DNA of 64,000 bases from Rhodovastum sp963714255. GTDB lineage: Bacteria > Pseudomonadota > Alphaproteobacteria > Acetobacterales > Acetobacteraceae. Positions 27,739-37,217 of this stretch are shown in pieces; position 1 is the first letter of the stretch, and every line of letters starts with the position of its first letter. Made by a program: the position numbers and the translations under genes. The notes beneath the pieces are model-generated. The model worked only from the letters and a program-made list of their open reading frames with translations. It did no database searches and was not told the origin of the DNA. The DNA lies in contig CAVQNU010000006.1 of NCBI GenBank assembly GCA_963714255.1, positions 186,001 to 250,000 on the forward strand, given 5' to 3'.

Positions 27739-29319
27739 TCAGCGGACCGGCGCGTCGTTCCAGCGCTGCAACGTCACGATCAGATGCGCGGTGCCCTGCA
27801 ACTTCACCCCGCCATCGGTCACCTCCGCCGTCACCGACAGGTTGGCGGCGTTGTTGGCGCCCTCCCGCGCCGGGTTCGGGCCGGCACCGGACGGGGTGAA
27901 CAGCCCGGTCTGATCGATGTGGCCGCCGAACTTCGCATCCTCGGCCTGCCTGGCGTCGGCGTCGTAATCGGCGATGCTCCAGCTGGCCGGCAGCACGCCG
28001 ATGCGCACCTCACCCGGCGTGCCCTCCGCGCCGTTCAGATAGGCCACCGCCTCGAACTGCGCCGGCACCAGCGCCACCGGCCCGCCATTGTCGCCAACCC
28101 GGGCGATGTCGTAGCCGGGTTCGATCCGCACCGATCCCAGCTTGTCATAAACCACGAGCCCGCCGGCCAGCCGCGCCGCGCCCACCGCGACATCGTGCCC
28201 GCCGGTCGCCGCCGCCGCGTCGGCAACTGCCAGCACCGTCACCGACTCTGGCGACGCCTGCTCGATCGTTTGCACATGCACGCCAGGCCCGAGATCGACC
28301 TCGCCGCCCAGCCCGGCGCCGATAATGGTCAGCCGCGCCGGCTGGCCTGCTTTCAGATACGGCGGTTGCACGGCGAGCACAGCCGGGCCGCCGCGCTCCG
28401 CCGTCAGGTCGCCGCCGGTGACGGCGTCGGCGGCGAACCAGCGGCCGCGGAGCCGGGACCCGTCGGCCGACACTTCGAATACCTCGCGCACGTCCAGGCC
28501 GCCGAGCGTGGCGGTGCCGCGCCACTCGTAGCCGGTATAGACGATCGAGTCGCCATCGCCGTCGAGCGCCGCGCCGTCCGCCATCACCAGCCGATGATGC
28601 ACCGCATAGCGGTCAACGCCGGTGCGTTCGACCACCAGCGTGCCATTGTAGTCGCCCTTGCCGGGGCGATGCCCGGCGACCCGCCAAATGCCGGCGAGGT
28701 CGGGGGACGCATGGCCCTGCCATTCCGTCCAGGCGGCGGTGACGAACGGAAATTTCCGGCCGAGCCGCTCCGGCAGTTCGGTGGTGGCGATGCGCCACCA
28801 CTCGCGATCGCGGCTGGAGGCCTGGTATTCGAGCGTCGGCCATTGCCCGACATGCGTGTGCACCAGCTTCAGCCACTCGGAGGCATCGCGCCGCTGCAAC
28901 CCGACCCGCGCATAGGAATGGCAGCGGGCGCAAAACGTTCCGACCTCGGCATCGTCGGCGTGCTCGATATTGCCGGGGCGGCGCTCGAGCACCGCGCGGA
29001 ACGGCGCGGTCTCCTCGGGTGCCAGCCCCTGCGTGTCGGCAAAATGCTTGAGCAGCGCTTTCTGTTCGGCGTCGGACAGCGCTACCAGATGCCATTGCTG
29101 CATGCGCCGCAGCGTCAGGCTCCAGCCTTCCGGGCTTTTGCGAATGGCGCTGATGCGCGCGAGCCCGCCATCAGGCTCCCGTTCGTGGCACCCGCCGCAT
29201 TTGGTGTTGATCAGGGCGGCCGTGGCGGCATCGTTCGCCGCCGTCTCGCCGGCCGCCGCCGCGCCCGCCAGCAGCGCCGCTCCCACGGCGGCGGCCACGA
29301 TGCAAACTCCGCGATTCAT
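27739..29319 (-). CDS. qhpA: Quinohemoprotein amine dehydrogenase alpha subunit (diheme cytochrome c)
   Basis: 526 residues from the ATG at 29319 with a signal peptide (AAAVGAALLAGAAAAGE). Two c-type heme motifs are present: CGGCH at 41-45 and CARCH at 130-134. They lie within the N-terminal diheme domain, followed by beta-rich domains (WRVAGHRPGKGDYNG, PARLTIIGAGLGGEVDLG, ASWSIADYDADARQAEDAKF). This is the QHNDH alpha-subunit architecture. In the periplasm the hemes take electrons from CTQ on the gamma subunit and pass them to a blue copper protein or cytochrome. It is the first qhp gene, 65 bp after the YCF48-like gene on the same strand; no dedicated promoter is evident. Confidence 0.94.
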   Translation of the reverse strand: MNRGVCIVAAAVGAALLAGAAAAGETAANDAATAALINTKCGGCHEREPDGGLARISAIRKSPEGWSLTLRRMQQWHLVALSDAEQKALLKHFADTQGLAPEETAPFRAVLERRPGNIEHADDAEVGTFCARCHSYARVGLQRRDASEWLKLVHTHVGQWPTLEYQASSRDREWWRIATTELPERLGRKFPFVTAAWTEWQGHASPDLAGIWRVAGHRPGKGDYNGTLVVERTGVDRYAVHHRLVMADGAALDGDGDSIVYTGYEWRGTATLGGLDVREVFEVSADGSRLRGRWFAADAVTGGDLTAERGGPAVLAVQPPYLKAGQPARLTIIGAGLGGEVDLGPGVHVQTIEQASPESVTVLAVADAAAATGGHDVAVGAARLAGGLVVYDKLGSVRIEPGYDIARVGDNGGPVALVPAQFEAVAYLNGAEGTPGEVRIGVLPASWSIADYDADARQAEDAKFGGHIDQTGLFTPSGAGPNPAREGANNAANLSVTAEVTDGGVKLQGTAHLIVTLQRWNDAPVR

Positions 29320-29384
29320 CTTGTCTTCCCTTGTATGGGCGCTGCGCCGCGGGGCGCCGGCGGATGCGGCATGCCGCCCCGGCT

Positions 29385-30386
29385 TCATGGCGCTACCCCG
29401 CGCTTGGAAAAAATCACCACGCCGGCCGGTCCCCCCGCCAGCACCGCGGTCAGCGCCAGCCGGTCGTCGCGTTGCGAGGAGACGAAGCTGGCGCCGTTGT
29501 CGCGGCTGGTCAGCACCACCCCGTCCAACGCGCTCGCCACCACCCGTCCGTCGGCGGTCTGGGCGAAGCCGGTGACCGAGCTGCGCCGGTCGGTCGGCAC
29601 CGGCCGCCAGGTGCTGCCGCGATCGGTGCTGCTGTAGATCGTGCCGCGCAGCCCGCCGATCAGCAGGGTGCCGTCGCGCAGCATCATTCCGGTCCAGAAC
29701 GTGCCGGCATAGCCGGTTTCGACATAGGCCCAGCTTGCCCCCTGATCGTCCGAGCGCAGCAGCTTGCCGCCCTCGGCGGTGATGAACAGCGAGTGCCCAT
29801 TGCTGAAGATGCAGGTCAGGTTGAGGTCGGCGCGCGTCGAGCCGGGGGGCGGGCCGAGCTGCCGTTCCTGCCAGCTCGCCCCGCCGTCGCGCGTGTCCAG
29901 CAGCAGCGACCACAGCCCTACGGCAATCGCGTGGTCGGGCCCGGCATAAGCCACCGAGAAAATCGGCCGGTCGGTTTCGAGGTCGCTGCGCAGCTTCCGC
30001 CAGGTCTCGCCGCCGTCGTCGGTGCGCAACAGAATTCCCCATTGCCCGCCGGCAATGCCGGTATGGGCGTCGGCGAAGGCGACAGTGGTGAGCGCTGCCT
30101 GCGCCGGGACGAAGCGGGCCTGACGGAAGCTCGCACCGTCGTCGTCGGAGAGCAGCACCACGCCGCGATCGCCGACCGCCACGATACGCGCCCCGGCCCG
30201 CGCGACCGCGAGGATCATTTGCGTGGTGGCAAAAGGCGTGCGCTCGGCGGGATGGATCGCCAGCGTCGCCGCGCCGGCGCCCTTGCTTCCCGCGAGCACC
30301 CAGGACGCGCCCGCCAGCACCGCCACACGGCGGCGTACCGCCGCACCGGCGCCCCGGTGCGGCCTGCCGATGCACCCATCAGTCAT
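29385..30386 (-). CDS. YCF48/BNR-repeat exported beta-propeller protein
   Basis: 333 residues from the ATG at 30386, overlapping the RND stop by eight bases. A hydrophobic segment RRRVAVLAGASWVLAGSKGA acts as signal peptide or anchor. At least five Asp-box/BNR repeats follow: LSDDDGASFRQ, RTDDGGETWRKL, DTRDGGASWQER, RSDDQGASWAYV and SSTDRGSTWRPV. The fold resembles the photosystem II assembly factor YCF48, but proteins of this kind recur in gene sets with RND/MMPL, DUF1302 and DUF1329 proteins in non-photosynthetic bacteria. Probably periplasmic, with a binding or scaffolding role in that export or lipid-handling module; no enzyme activity is suggested. Confidence 0.85.
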   Translation of the reverse strand: MTDGCIGRPHRGAGAAVRRRVAVLAGASWVLAGSKGAGAATLAIHPAERTPFATTQMILAVARAGARIVAVGDRGVVLLSDDDGASFRQARFVPAQAALTTVAFADAHTGIAGGQWGILLRTDDGGETWRKLRSDLETDRPIFSVAYAGPDHAIAVGLWSLLLDTRDGGASWQERQLGPPPGSTRADLNLTCIFSNGHSLFITAEGGKLLRSDDQGASWAYVETGYAGTFWTGMMLRDGTLLIGGLRGTIYSSTDRGSTWRPVPTDRRSSVTGFAQTADGRVVASALDGVVLTSRDNGASFVSSQRDDRLALTAVLAGGPAGVVIFSKRGVAP

Positions 30387-32739
30387 GATAGAGAATCCCC
30401 GGCACCCGCACCGCCCGCCGCCGCGGCACCACCATTTCCAGCACCACCGCAAGCGCCGGCAGCACCGTCATCGCCATCACCAGGTTGATGATGAACATGA
30501 AGGCCAGCAGCTTGCCCATATCGGCCTGGAAGCGCAGTTCCGAAAACGACCAGGTCGCGACCCCGATCGCCAGCGTCACCGCGGTGAAGATCGTCGCCAT
30601 GCCGATTTCCTGCACCGACAGTTCCAGAGCAGCAACGATATCCTCGCCGCGCCCGAGATGCAGCTGGATGCGGTTGTAGATGTAGAAGGAATAATCGACG
30701 CCGATGCCCACCGCCAGCACCATCACCGGCAAGGTGGCGACGGTGAGGCCAATCCCCAGCTCCTTCATGAACCAGTAGCCGATGAAGGTGCCCAAGGTCA
30801 GCGGCGCGCAGCAGGCGATCATGGCGCGGACATCGCGGTAGACCATGAACACCAGCACCAGGATCGTGGCATAGACCCAGCCGAGCATCGGCAGCTCGCT
30901 GCGTGCCACCTCGTCGTTAATCGCCGCGGCGACGCCGGCATTGCCGGCGGCGAGCCGCACCTGCAGCCCCGGCTCGAGATGGCTCGCGGCGAAGCGCTTC
31001 ACCTCGTCGATCGCGCGCTCAATCGTCGTTGCCTTGTGGTCGGTCAGATAAAGGTGGACCGCGGTCATGCCGCAATCCTGGCTGACATAGCCGCGGGTGC
31101 GCTGGATTTCCTGCGTCAGGCTGGCATAGTTGCCGCTGTCGATCGGCACCACGAACATCTTCGGGTTGCCCTCGTTGTAGCCCTCGTTATAGGTGCGCAG
31201 CAGGCCCGAATACGACGACACCGAAGCCACGCCCGGCACATGCTCGGCCATGGCGGTCAGCGCATCGACGTAGTTCCCCACCGCTGGATTGGTGCAGGAC
31301 CCCGGCGGGGCCTCGATCACCACCGACAGCCAGTCGAGCCCCATATCGAAGTTATTGGCGATCGACACCGCGGAACGGTTGTAGCGCGACTCGGCGTTTA
31401 GCTCGTCGGCCCCCGGCTGCAGGCTGCCCACCACGCGGTCGCGGCTCTCCCACACCGCTACGCCGAACAGCAGCGCCGCCATGGAAACGATAACCACCGC
31501 GTTGACCGGCTCGGCGGTGCGCGACAGCGTCCGCAGCCAGCCGGCGCGCGCCTCGCGCTTCACCAGCGCCCGGTCGGCGTATTCAGGGGTGAAGTGCAGG
31601 AACGACGCCACCACCGGCAGCATGATGAGGTTGGTGACGATTTTGTAGGCGACGCCGATGGAGGCGGTGACCGCGAGCTCGCGCACCATCGGGATCGGGA
31701 TCATCAACAGCGTAATGAACGAAACAAAAGCGGTGACCAGCGCCAGCGTGCCCGGGATCAGCAGGCCGGTGAAGCTCGACCGCGCCGCCGCGGCGGTGGA
31801 TTTGCCCGCGGCCAGTTCGCGCACGATGAAATTGATCTGTTGTATGCCGTGCGACACGCCGATGGCGAAAATCAGGAACGGCACCAGCACCGCCATCGGG
31901 TCGAGCCCATAGCCCAGCAGGCGCAACGTTCCGAACTGCCAGACCAGCGAGGTGGCCGAGCAGGCAATCGGCAGCAGGGTGAACCGCAGCGAGTGGCAGT
32001 ACCAGAACACCGCCAGCGCGGTGAGCAGCACCGACAGCGCGCAGAACGTCAGCACGCCGCGCGCGCCTTCGGCCACGTCGCCGATCTGCTTGGCGAAACC
32101 GATGATCTGGATTTCGAACCCGTCGTCCTCGAACTGCGCGCGGATGCTGCGTTCGATGATGCGGTTGAAGGCGACGTAGTCCACCTTGTTGCCGTCGCGG
32201 TCGCGCTCGGAGATTTCGGCGATGATCATCGCCGCACTCTGGTCGCGCGATACCAGCGAGCCGACGAAGCCGCCCTGGCTGGTCGAGCGCTCGATGCCGG
32301 CGACCAGGTCCGGGGTCAACCCCTCCGGCGTCACGGTGGAGGCGATCAGCGGCTCGGCGCGGAAGCCGTCTTCGGTGATTTCGTAGACCTGCGCGCTCGG
32401 CGTCCACAGCGACTGCACCCCGAGCCGGTCCACGTACGGCAGCAGGCGCACCGCTTCGGTGACTTCATAGAGCCGCGTCAGCGCCGCACGGGTCCAGATG
32501 GAGCCGGTGCGCGCGCGCACCACCACGGTCAGCCGGTTGGCGCCGAACAGGTCGGGTCCGTATTTCTCCAGCGTGCGGGTGTATTCGTGGCCGACGGGAA
32601 TTTGCTTCTCGTAGCCGGCATCCATGTGCAATTGGGCCGCGAAATTTCCCATCACCACAGTGAATGCCACGAAGACAACGAGCAGCGCGATGCGGTGGCC
32701 GAAGAACCATCGCTCCAGCATCGACAGAAAATGGTACAT
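30379..32739 (-). CDS. RND/MMPL-family inner-membrane transporter
   Basis: 786 residues with about 12 transmembrane helices in the RND pattern: one helix (IALLVVFVAFTVVMG), a large periplasmic loop (about 35-235), five helices, then a repeat of the same layout. Conserved parts are PFLIFAIGVSHGIQQINFIV, MLPVVASFLHFTP, VLAVGIGVDYSFYIYNRIQL and FTAVTLAIGVATWSFSELRF. It is shorter than AcrB-type exporters and resembles the HAE3/MMPL group that moves lipids or hydrophobic compounds. The partner genes DUF1302 and DUF1329 lie upstream and the YCF48-like gene overlaps downstream. Cargo unknown. Confidence 0.92.
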   Translation of the reverse strand: MYHFLSMLERWFFGHRIALLVVFVAFTVVMGNFAAQLHMDAGYEKQIPVGHEYTRTLEKYGPDLFGANRLTVVVRARTGSIWTRAALTRLYEVTEAVRLLPYVDRLGVQSLWTPSAQVYEITEDGFRAEPLIASTVTPEGLTPDLVAGIERSTSQGGFVGSLVSRDQSAAMIIAEISERDRDGNKVDYVAFNRIIERSIRAQFEDDGFEIQIIGFAKQIGDVAEGARGVLTFCALSVLLTALAVFWYCHSLRFTLLPIACSATSLVWQFGTLRLLGYGLDPMAVLVPFLIFAIGVSHGIQQINFIVRELAAGKSTAAAARSSFTGLLIPGTLALVTAFVSFITLLMIPIPMVRELAVTASIGVAYKIVTNLIMLPVVASFLHFTPEYADRALVKREARAGWLRTLSRTAEPVNAVVIVSMAALLFGVAVWESRDRVVGSLQPGADELNAESRYNRSAVSIANNFDMGLDWLSVVIEAPPGSCTNPAVGNYVDALTAMAEHVPGVASVSSYSGLLRTYNEGYNEGNPKMFVVPIDSGNYASLTQEIQRTRGYVSQDCGMTAVHLYLTDHKATTIERAIDEVKRFAASHLEPGLQVRLAAGNAGVAAAINDEVARSELPMLGWVYATILVLVFMVYRDVRAMIACCAPLTLGTFIGYWFMKELGIGLTVATLPVMVLAVGIGVDYSFYIYNRIQLHLGRGEDIVAALELSVQEIGMATIFTAVTLAIGVATWSFSELRFQADMGKLLAFMFIINLVMAMTVLPALAVVLEMVVPRRRAVRVPGILYHD

Positions 32740-32781
32740 GACCCGGTGCCTGTGTGAATCCTGTTGTCCCGTGCCGCCCTC

Positions 32782-34632
32782 CTACAGGTTGCGCGTGAGG
32801 AAAAGCCCGACGAAGTCGCGGTCCCGGTAGGGCTGATAGAAGGGCTCGGCGCCGCCGAAGAAGAGGGTGAAATTGATACCCGCCTGCCACACGGACGGAT
32901 TCTGGTTGAAATAGACCGCAAGGTTCAGCGACTGGGCGCCGGACATGTAGTTGGCGGACAGGGTCGGGGTCGCGCCGGTGAGTGCCGCGTAGTAGGTGAC
33001 ATCGGGCGTGACCTGCCACCCCGGCAACAGGGTGCCGTCATAGGTCCAGTTGAAGTCCACGGCCAGGCCGGCGGAGAACGCTGAGCCAACCGCCTTGGGC
33101 AAGCCGGCTCCGTTGAGCCAGGTGACGTAGCCGGCAGCAGGAAGCTGTTCCACCGTCACCCCTTCGACGGTCTGCGTCATGGTCTTGGTCAAACCCGGAT
33201 AGTCCGTGCCGACCAGCTCGAAGGTCAGCACCGCGGTGTCGGCCCGCAGCGCATGGATGACGGTGGGGTTGTCGCTGGGCGTGAGATTGAGCTGCCCGAC
33301 CAGATGCGCTTCCAGCTTCTGCATGTCTTTCCACAGCGGGCAGTCGCCGCTGGGAACGGGGTTGACGTTGACGTTCGCATCGATCGGCTGTCCTGGCGTG
33401 AAGCATCCCGACAGCGACACCGCATCGTGCGGGCGGTACGAAAGCTCGCCGCCGATCGCCCAGGGCCCGACCGGGAAGTTCGTGCTGGCGCCAATCAGGT
33501 CCCGGTTCGCCAGGTAGCGCGCCTGGACGTCGACGCCCGCGGAGACGCCCGGGTTGCCGACATAGCTCAGGACCGGCGAATGGTCGAAATAATGCAGGTA
33601 ATACAGGCCGAGATCGATGGTCGAGCCGCTCGGCTTGTAGTGTGCCGACAGACCGAACTGCCCCTGATTGGCGAACTGGTTGCTGTTGCTGTAGGGGTCG
33701 CGGCTGGTCAGGATGGGCGCCCCAACCTCGCCGTAGGCGCCGCCCGGGGCGAGAATTTGGCTCTCGACCGCGCTCAACTGGCCGCGGCTGATCAGCCCCC
33801 GCACGCCCTGCAGGTGCAGGATGGACGCCGCATCGAGGCCGAGCGCATTGAAGTTCGAAGTGTTCAGCGTCAGGATGTCGGTATTGCCCCGGCCGATGAA
33901 GTCGGCCGCCGACCAGTAGCTGTTCGCCGCCGGATAGCGGTTCGGCACCCAGCCGAACTGGTAGTAGCCTTCAACGTTCACGCCGTCGGCCACCTCGCCG
34001 GCGAGCGATACGATCGGCGAGGGCAGCACGTATTCCTTGATCTGGGCACCGGGGATGAGCGATTTCTGAAAATCGATCGCATTGGTTGCGTTGATGCCGC
34101 CGAAGAAGAAATAGCTTTCCCCCCAGTTGATCACCTGATTGCCGACCCGGATGCGCCAGTCCCGGTCGCCAATGCTGAACTTCTTCCCCGCCCACAAATC
34201 AAGCAACTGGAAATTGTAGACGACCTGGGCGTCGCCGCTGTACAGCTTGGTGCGATCCGTGCTTTCTGCGGCCGGGTCGTAGAAATAGGTCGCCCGCGCC
34301 ATGAAGTCGAGACCGACATCGGGTTTATGCAACAGCAGCTCGTTGGTGGCCTTCAGATAGCCGGTGAAGGCCTGCCCAGCCTTGTAGTTCAGATCGCCGT
34401 TGTCGCTGGCCGACCCCTGCGCCGTGTTGGCCGAGCCGCCGCACGCCGTCGGGTCGCCAACCAGGATGCAGCTTGCATTGCCGGTGCGGATGCCCACACC
34501 GGCGGTGATTTGCGTGTCGAACGCGCCATCGATGCCATCGTCGAGCTTGAACGAGGCGGCCATTGCGGGGCCGGCCAGCATGAACGCGACGGTGGTCACG
34601 GCAAAGCCGGCCCGCGGGAAAGGCATGGACAT
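32782..34632 (-). CDS. DUF1302 outer-membrane beta-barrel protein
   Basis: 616 residues from the ATG at 34632 with signal peptide FAVTTVAFMLAGPAMAA. The start of the mature protein, FKLDDGIDGAFDTQITAGVG, and alternating amphipathic strands throughout (DWRIRVGNQVINWGESYFFF, YYQFGWVPNRYPA) are DUF1302 hallmarks. The final residues GLFLTRNL end in a short hydrophobic pattern rather than the usual terminal Phe. DUF1302 proteins are predicted outer-membrane channels usually encoded beside DUF1329 and RND genes. One disulfide candidate (CILVGDPTAC) lies near residue 60. Expected to complete the outer-membrane side of the RND module. Confidence 0.88.
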   Translation of the reverse strand: MSMPFPRAGFAVTTVAFMLAGPAMAASFKLDDGIDGAFDTQITAGVGIRTGNASCILVGDPTACGGSANTAQGSASDNGDLNYKAGQAFTGYLKATNELLLHKPDVGLDFMARATYFYDPAAESTDRTKLYSGDAQVVYNFQLLDLWAGKKFSIGDRDWRIRVGNQVINWGESYFFFGGINATNAIDFQKSLIPGAQIKEYVLPSPIVSLAGEVADGVNVEGYYQFGWVPNRYPAANSYWSAADFIGRGNTDILTLNTSNFNALGLDAASILHLQGVRGLISRGQLSAVESQILAPGGAYGEVGAPILTSRDPYSNSNQFANQGQFGLSAHYKPSGSTIDLGLYYLHYFDHSPVLSYVGNPGVSAGVDVQARYLANRDLIGASTNFPVGPWAIGGELSYRPHDAVSLSGCFTPGQPIDANVNVNPVPSGDCPLWKDMQKLEAHLVGQLNLTPSDNPTVIHALRADTAVLTFELVGTDYPGLTKTMTQTVEGVTVEQLPAAGYVTWLNGAGLPKAVGSAFSAGLAVDFNWTYDGTLLPGWQVTPDVTYYAALTGATPTLSANYMSGAQSLNLAVYFNQNPSVWQAGINFTLFFGGAEPFYQPYRDRDFVGLFLTRNL

Positions 34633-34700
34633 AAAACGACTCCGGGACTTCAGATAGCCGGGTGAAGAAGCAGGTTGCGCCGGTCAACGCTCCATGCCGG

Positions 34701-36077
34701 TCAGCGTTCCATAATCGAGCGCAGGTTTTCGGGGGTGAAAAAGCTATCCTTGAGGCGTCTGTCCTCGCTCGGGTCGGTATAGAACTTCAGGTCTGTCCCC
34801 TCGATCACGGTCATGTCGGCCACGTAGCGGCCGCTGATCAGGTCGTTGAGATTGGTCAGCGGGCCGGAGACGCAGGCGTGGATTTCCCAGGCCGGCAGCA
34901 CCGGCTCCTCGTTCAGCCGCCAGATTTTGCCGGCGCTGTCGTAGTCCTCGCCGATGGCAATGTTCCAGCTGTCCTCATCGAGATAGAGAACCTTCTTCGC
35001 GGCCGAGTGACGCATGCCCGCCTTGACGGTGCCCTCGAGCACCCACAGCCGGTGCAGCTCGTAACGGCGGTAGGCCGGGTTCAGGAAGGCGGGCCCGAAC
35101 ACGTCGGCGATCTTCGCATTGAAGTTGGTCAGCGGGAAGCCGTTATAGGGCGTGTAGAATTCCTTCTTGCCGGCGAGCTTCCAGTCGAAACGGTCCGGAT
35201 TGCCGTAGAACAGCAGCATCTCGTCCGTCGGGTACTGGTTCTCGCTGCCGATGATCGGCGCGTCATAGGCATAGGTCGGCAGCCGCCGCACCCGCCGCTG
35301 ACCGGTAAAGTAGTAGAACGGCTCGGGGTCGCGGCCAAAATAGTAGCGCGTGATCAATGCCTGGCCGGCCAGTGCCACCGGCTCGTAGATCGGATAGAAG
35401 GTGCCGTTGGCGAGGCCGCCATAGTCCTTCGGACTGTGCGCGCCGCGCGCCGCCCAGGGGTAGTAATTGAGCTGCAGCCACTTGACGACGATGTCGCGGC
35501 CCGAGCCCGGGGTGCCCGAGATATAGGTCGTCCCGTTCGGCCACTCGGCCGCAACCCCCTGATAGCGCGCCAGGAAGTTCCACATCGCTTCGATGCCGCT
35601 CTGCGGGAACGGGAACGGCACCGATGGCAGCACCGCTGCTTCCAACGACCAGCCATCCGCGCCGATGCGCGACTGCGCGGCCCCCGCTTTGGTGTTCGCC
35701 TGGACAAAGTCGGGCAGGCCGCAGTTGCGGTGGGACGGATAGACGTCCATCCGGTAGCCCTGCGTGCCGCGGATCTTGGCGATCTGTGCCGGCGCCAGCC
35801 TGGCTGCGTATTTGTCGACGTTGCCGGCGTCGATCGAGAACAGCGGCTTTTCGGCCTTGTACTTCCAGTAGTCGGCGCGGACTTTGCCCTGGCTCCACCC
35901 CGGCAGCGGCGCGATCTCGCCTTCCCAGGCCGGGATGGTGTTGTCCCTGTTGCCGGCGACTTCACCGCCTGCCGGCGTCAGATCGCGGCCGAGCCGGTCG
36001 ACCGGACCCGCGGCCCAGGCAGCGGAGCCGAGCAGCAGTGCAAGTGCGGACAGGCAAGAACGGATTTGAAACTTCAT
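34701..36077 (-). CDS. DUF1329 periplasmic protein (LolA/LolB-like fold family)
   Basis: 458 residues; signal peptide MKFQIRSCLSALALLLGSAAWA. DUF1329 features are LGRDLTPAGGEVAGNRDNTI then PAWEGEI, YPSHRNCGLPDFV, PFPQSGIEAMWNFLARYQG, YYFTGQRRVRRLPTYAYD and YRRYELHRLWVLEGT. The family is thought to resemble lipoprotein carriers and to act in the periplasm with DUF1302 and RND partners. It is the first gene in transcription order of the long minus-strand block that runs without an obvious break into the amine dehydrogenase genes. Confidence 0.88.
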   Translation of the reverse strand: MKFQIRSCLSALALLLGSAAWAAGPVDRLGRDLTPAGGEVAGNRDNTIPAWEGEIAPLPGWSQGKVRADYWKYKAEKPLFSIDAGNVDKYAARLAPAQIAKIRGTQGYRMDVYPSHRNCGLPDFVQANTKAGAAQSRIGADGWSLEAAVLPSVPFPFPQSGIEAMWNFLARYQGVAAEWPNGTTYISGTPGSGRDIVVKWLQLNYYPWAARGAHSPKDYGGLANGTFYPIYEPVALAGQALITRYYFGRDPEPFYYFTGQRRVRRLPTYAYDAPIIGSENQYPTDEMLLFYGNPDRFDWKLAGKKEFYTPYNGFPLTNFNAKIADVFGPAFLNPAYRRYELHRLWVLEGTVKAGMRHSAAKKVLYLDEDSWNIAIGEDYDSAGKIWRLNEEPVLPAWEIHACVSGPLTNLNDLISGRYVADMTVIEGTDLKFYTDPSEDRRLKDSFFTPENLRSIMER

Positions 36078-36918
36078 GTATCAGGCTTTCCAGTAAAACA
36101 ACGCCGGTCTACGAAGGCGGCCACAGCGGGAACGTGTCGGCCGATGACACCCGTGGAGACGGGGCATGAAAGCAGCCTGGAGGCTGAAAGCTTGTAAAGC
36201 TGACAACTGAGTGGGATCTGCAAAAAACACTCCCACGCTCTATCCAGAAACAGGAATAGAGACCAACAGTTTCCTTCGGCAACCGCCGTTATCTGCTTAC
36301 GTTCAACACTCCGGGTACGCTCGGCTCAGGTTTTTGATATTCAGATCTCCGTCAGAGTTCCTCCGACGCAATGGTTATGGATGCAGAGGGGACTGTCAAG
36401 GGCTGTCGAAGCGCCTGTCTGCCGCCTCGGCAACTGCATGGCGTCAGGCGGCGTCACGATGAATTTTCCGGCGGCGCCGGGAGTGCGACGCGAAAAGTAG
36501 CGACCGTTGCTGTCACGACGGCCTCCTGCGGTTTGAGTCATCTCCAGCCAATCCATCCTCGCACCCGGTTTGCAATGGCGTGGTGCGGACGGCATTTGTC
36601 AAGGTGCCGTTCCGCATCCGGACGTTGTTAAGCAAATCCCGGGCCGACCGCAGTGAATTCCATTGTGTTCTTCTATGCTCCTCGCGACCGCAACGGAGCG
36701 TCCCTCGGTTACATAATGCCAACGGCAGTCCGGCGTGATCCGTCCGTTTTGTTCCGAATACGACATACGCTGTCGCGTTTGCGACGCAACGGCCCGCTCG
36801 AGGAGCCCCATGTTTTTTGCCCGGTGTGCAGGCACGGCGCCGCTACGTTCGGTAAATGCTCCAAGCAACGACGGGATGGAGCGGCGGCCTGGGCAGGGTG
36901 GAGCGAGAACGAACGAAA
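36078..36918. other. Gene-poor stretch upstream of the DUF1329 gene
   Basis: No reading frame here has credible coding character on either strand; base composition is lower in GC than the flanks. The first 200 bp should hold the promoter of the DUF1329-to-U32 block. A GG-N10-GC element lies at 36219-36234. The remainder up to the transposase fragment shows only short, unrelated open frames. Confidence 0.5.
36219..36234 (-). promoter_or_regulatory. Weak sigma-54-like -24/-12 element
   Basis: On the minus strand GGGAGTGTTTTTTGCA has the GG and GC dinucleotides ten bases apart and a perfect TTGCA at -12, but a poor -24 box (consensus TGGCAC). It lies about 140 bp upstream of the DUF1329 start. 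No enhancer-binding activator gene is in the window. Chance occurrence is quite possible. Confidence 0.2.
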
Positions 36919-37135
36919 ATGGTGGAGGTTTGCTCGTTCATCGCCGAGTTGCATGGCGCGGACTTGCACGCAAACGGATCGCGCCATTGGCCGCGCCACG
37001 TTCGGCGTTATGCGGGCCGCGTCGCTGGCGGTCGCGATGACCGGCCACACGCGTGCGCAGGCGAGGGGCCTGATCACCAAACATGCGATCAAGCAACTGG
37101 GCCGCCCGCTCAGCAACAGCGGCCCGGACATTGTA
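36919..37135 (+). pseudogene. IS4-like transposase, N-terminal remnant with frameshift
   Basis: From the ATG at 36919 the frame reads MVEVCSFIAELHGADLHA. After a one- or two-base slip near 36970-36985 the adjacent frame reads RATFGVMRAASLAVAMTGH, then ARGLITKHAIKQLGRPLSNS. This resembles the first 70 residues of IS4-family transposases (typically ...LHGADLHAKR...ATLGVMRSASLAV...ARGLLTKHAVKQVDR.LSN). The fragment stops without the DDE catalytic domain, and no inverted repeats were identified. It marks a decayed insertion between the amine dehydrogenase block and the polysaccharide genes. Identification is from recalled family pattern. Confidence 0.5.
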
Positions 37136-37217
37136 CGCCTTCATGCTGAATGAGGGGACCCCTGAACTCCGGACCCATGACCCCGTTCGTTCAGAAATCC
37201 ACCGAACCCAATCGCCT

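Noticed and set aside
30379..32739. RND protein as an AcrB-type drug efflux pump
   Set aside because: It is about 250 residues too short, lacks an adjacent membrane fusion protein and TolC-type gene, and resembles MMPL/HAE3 proteins.
36653..37153. 166-codon plus-strand frame
   Set aside because: Only its last third has family-like sequence, and that belongs to the broken transposase; the first part has no coding features.
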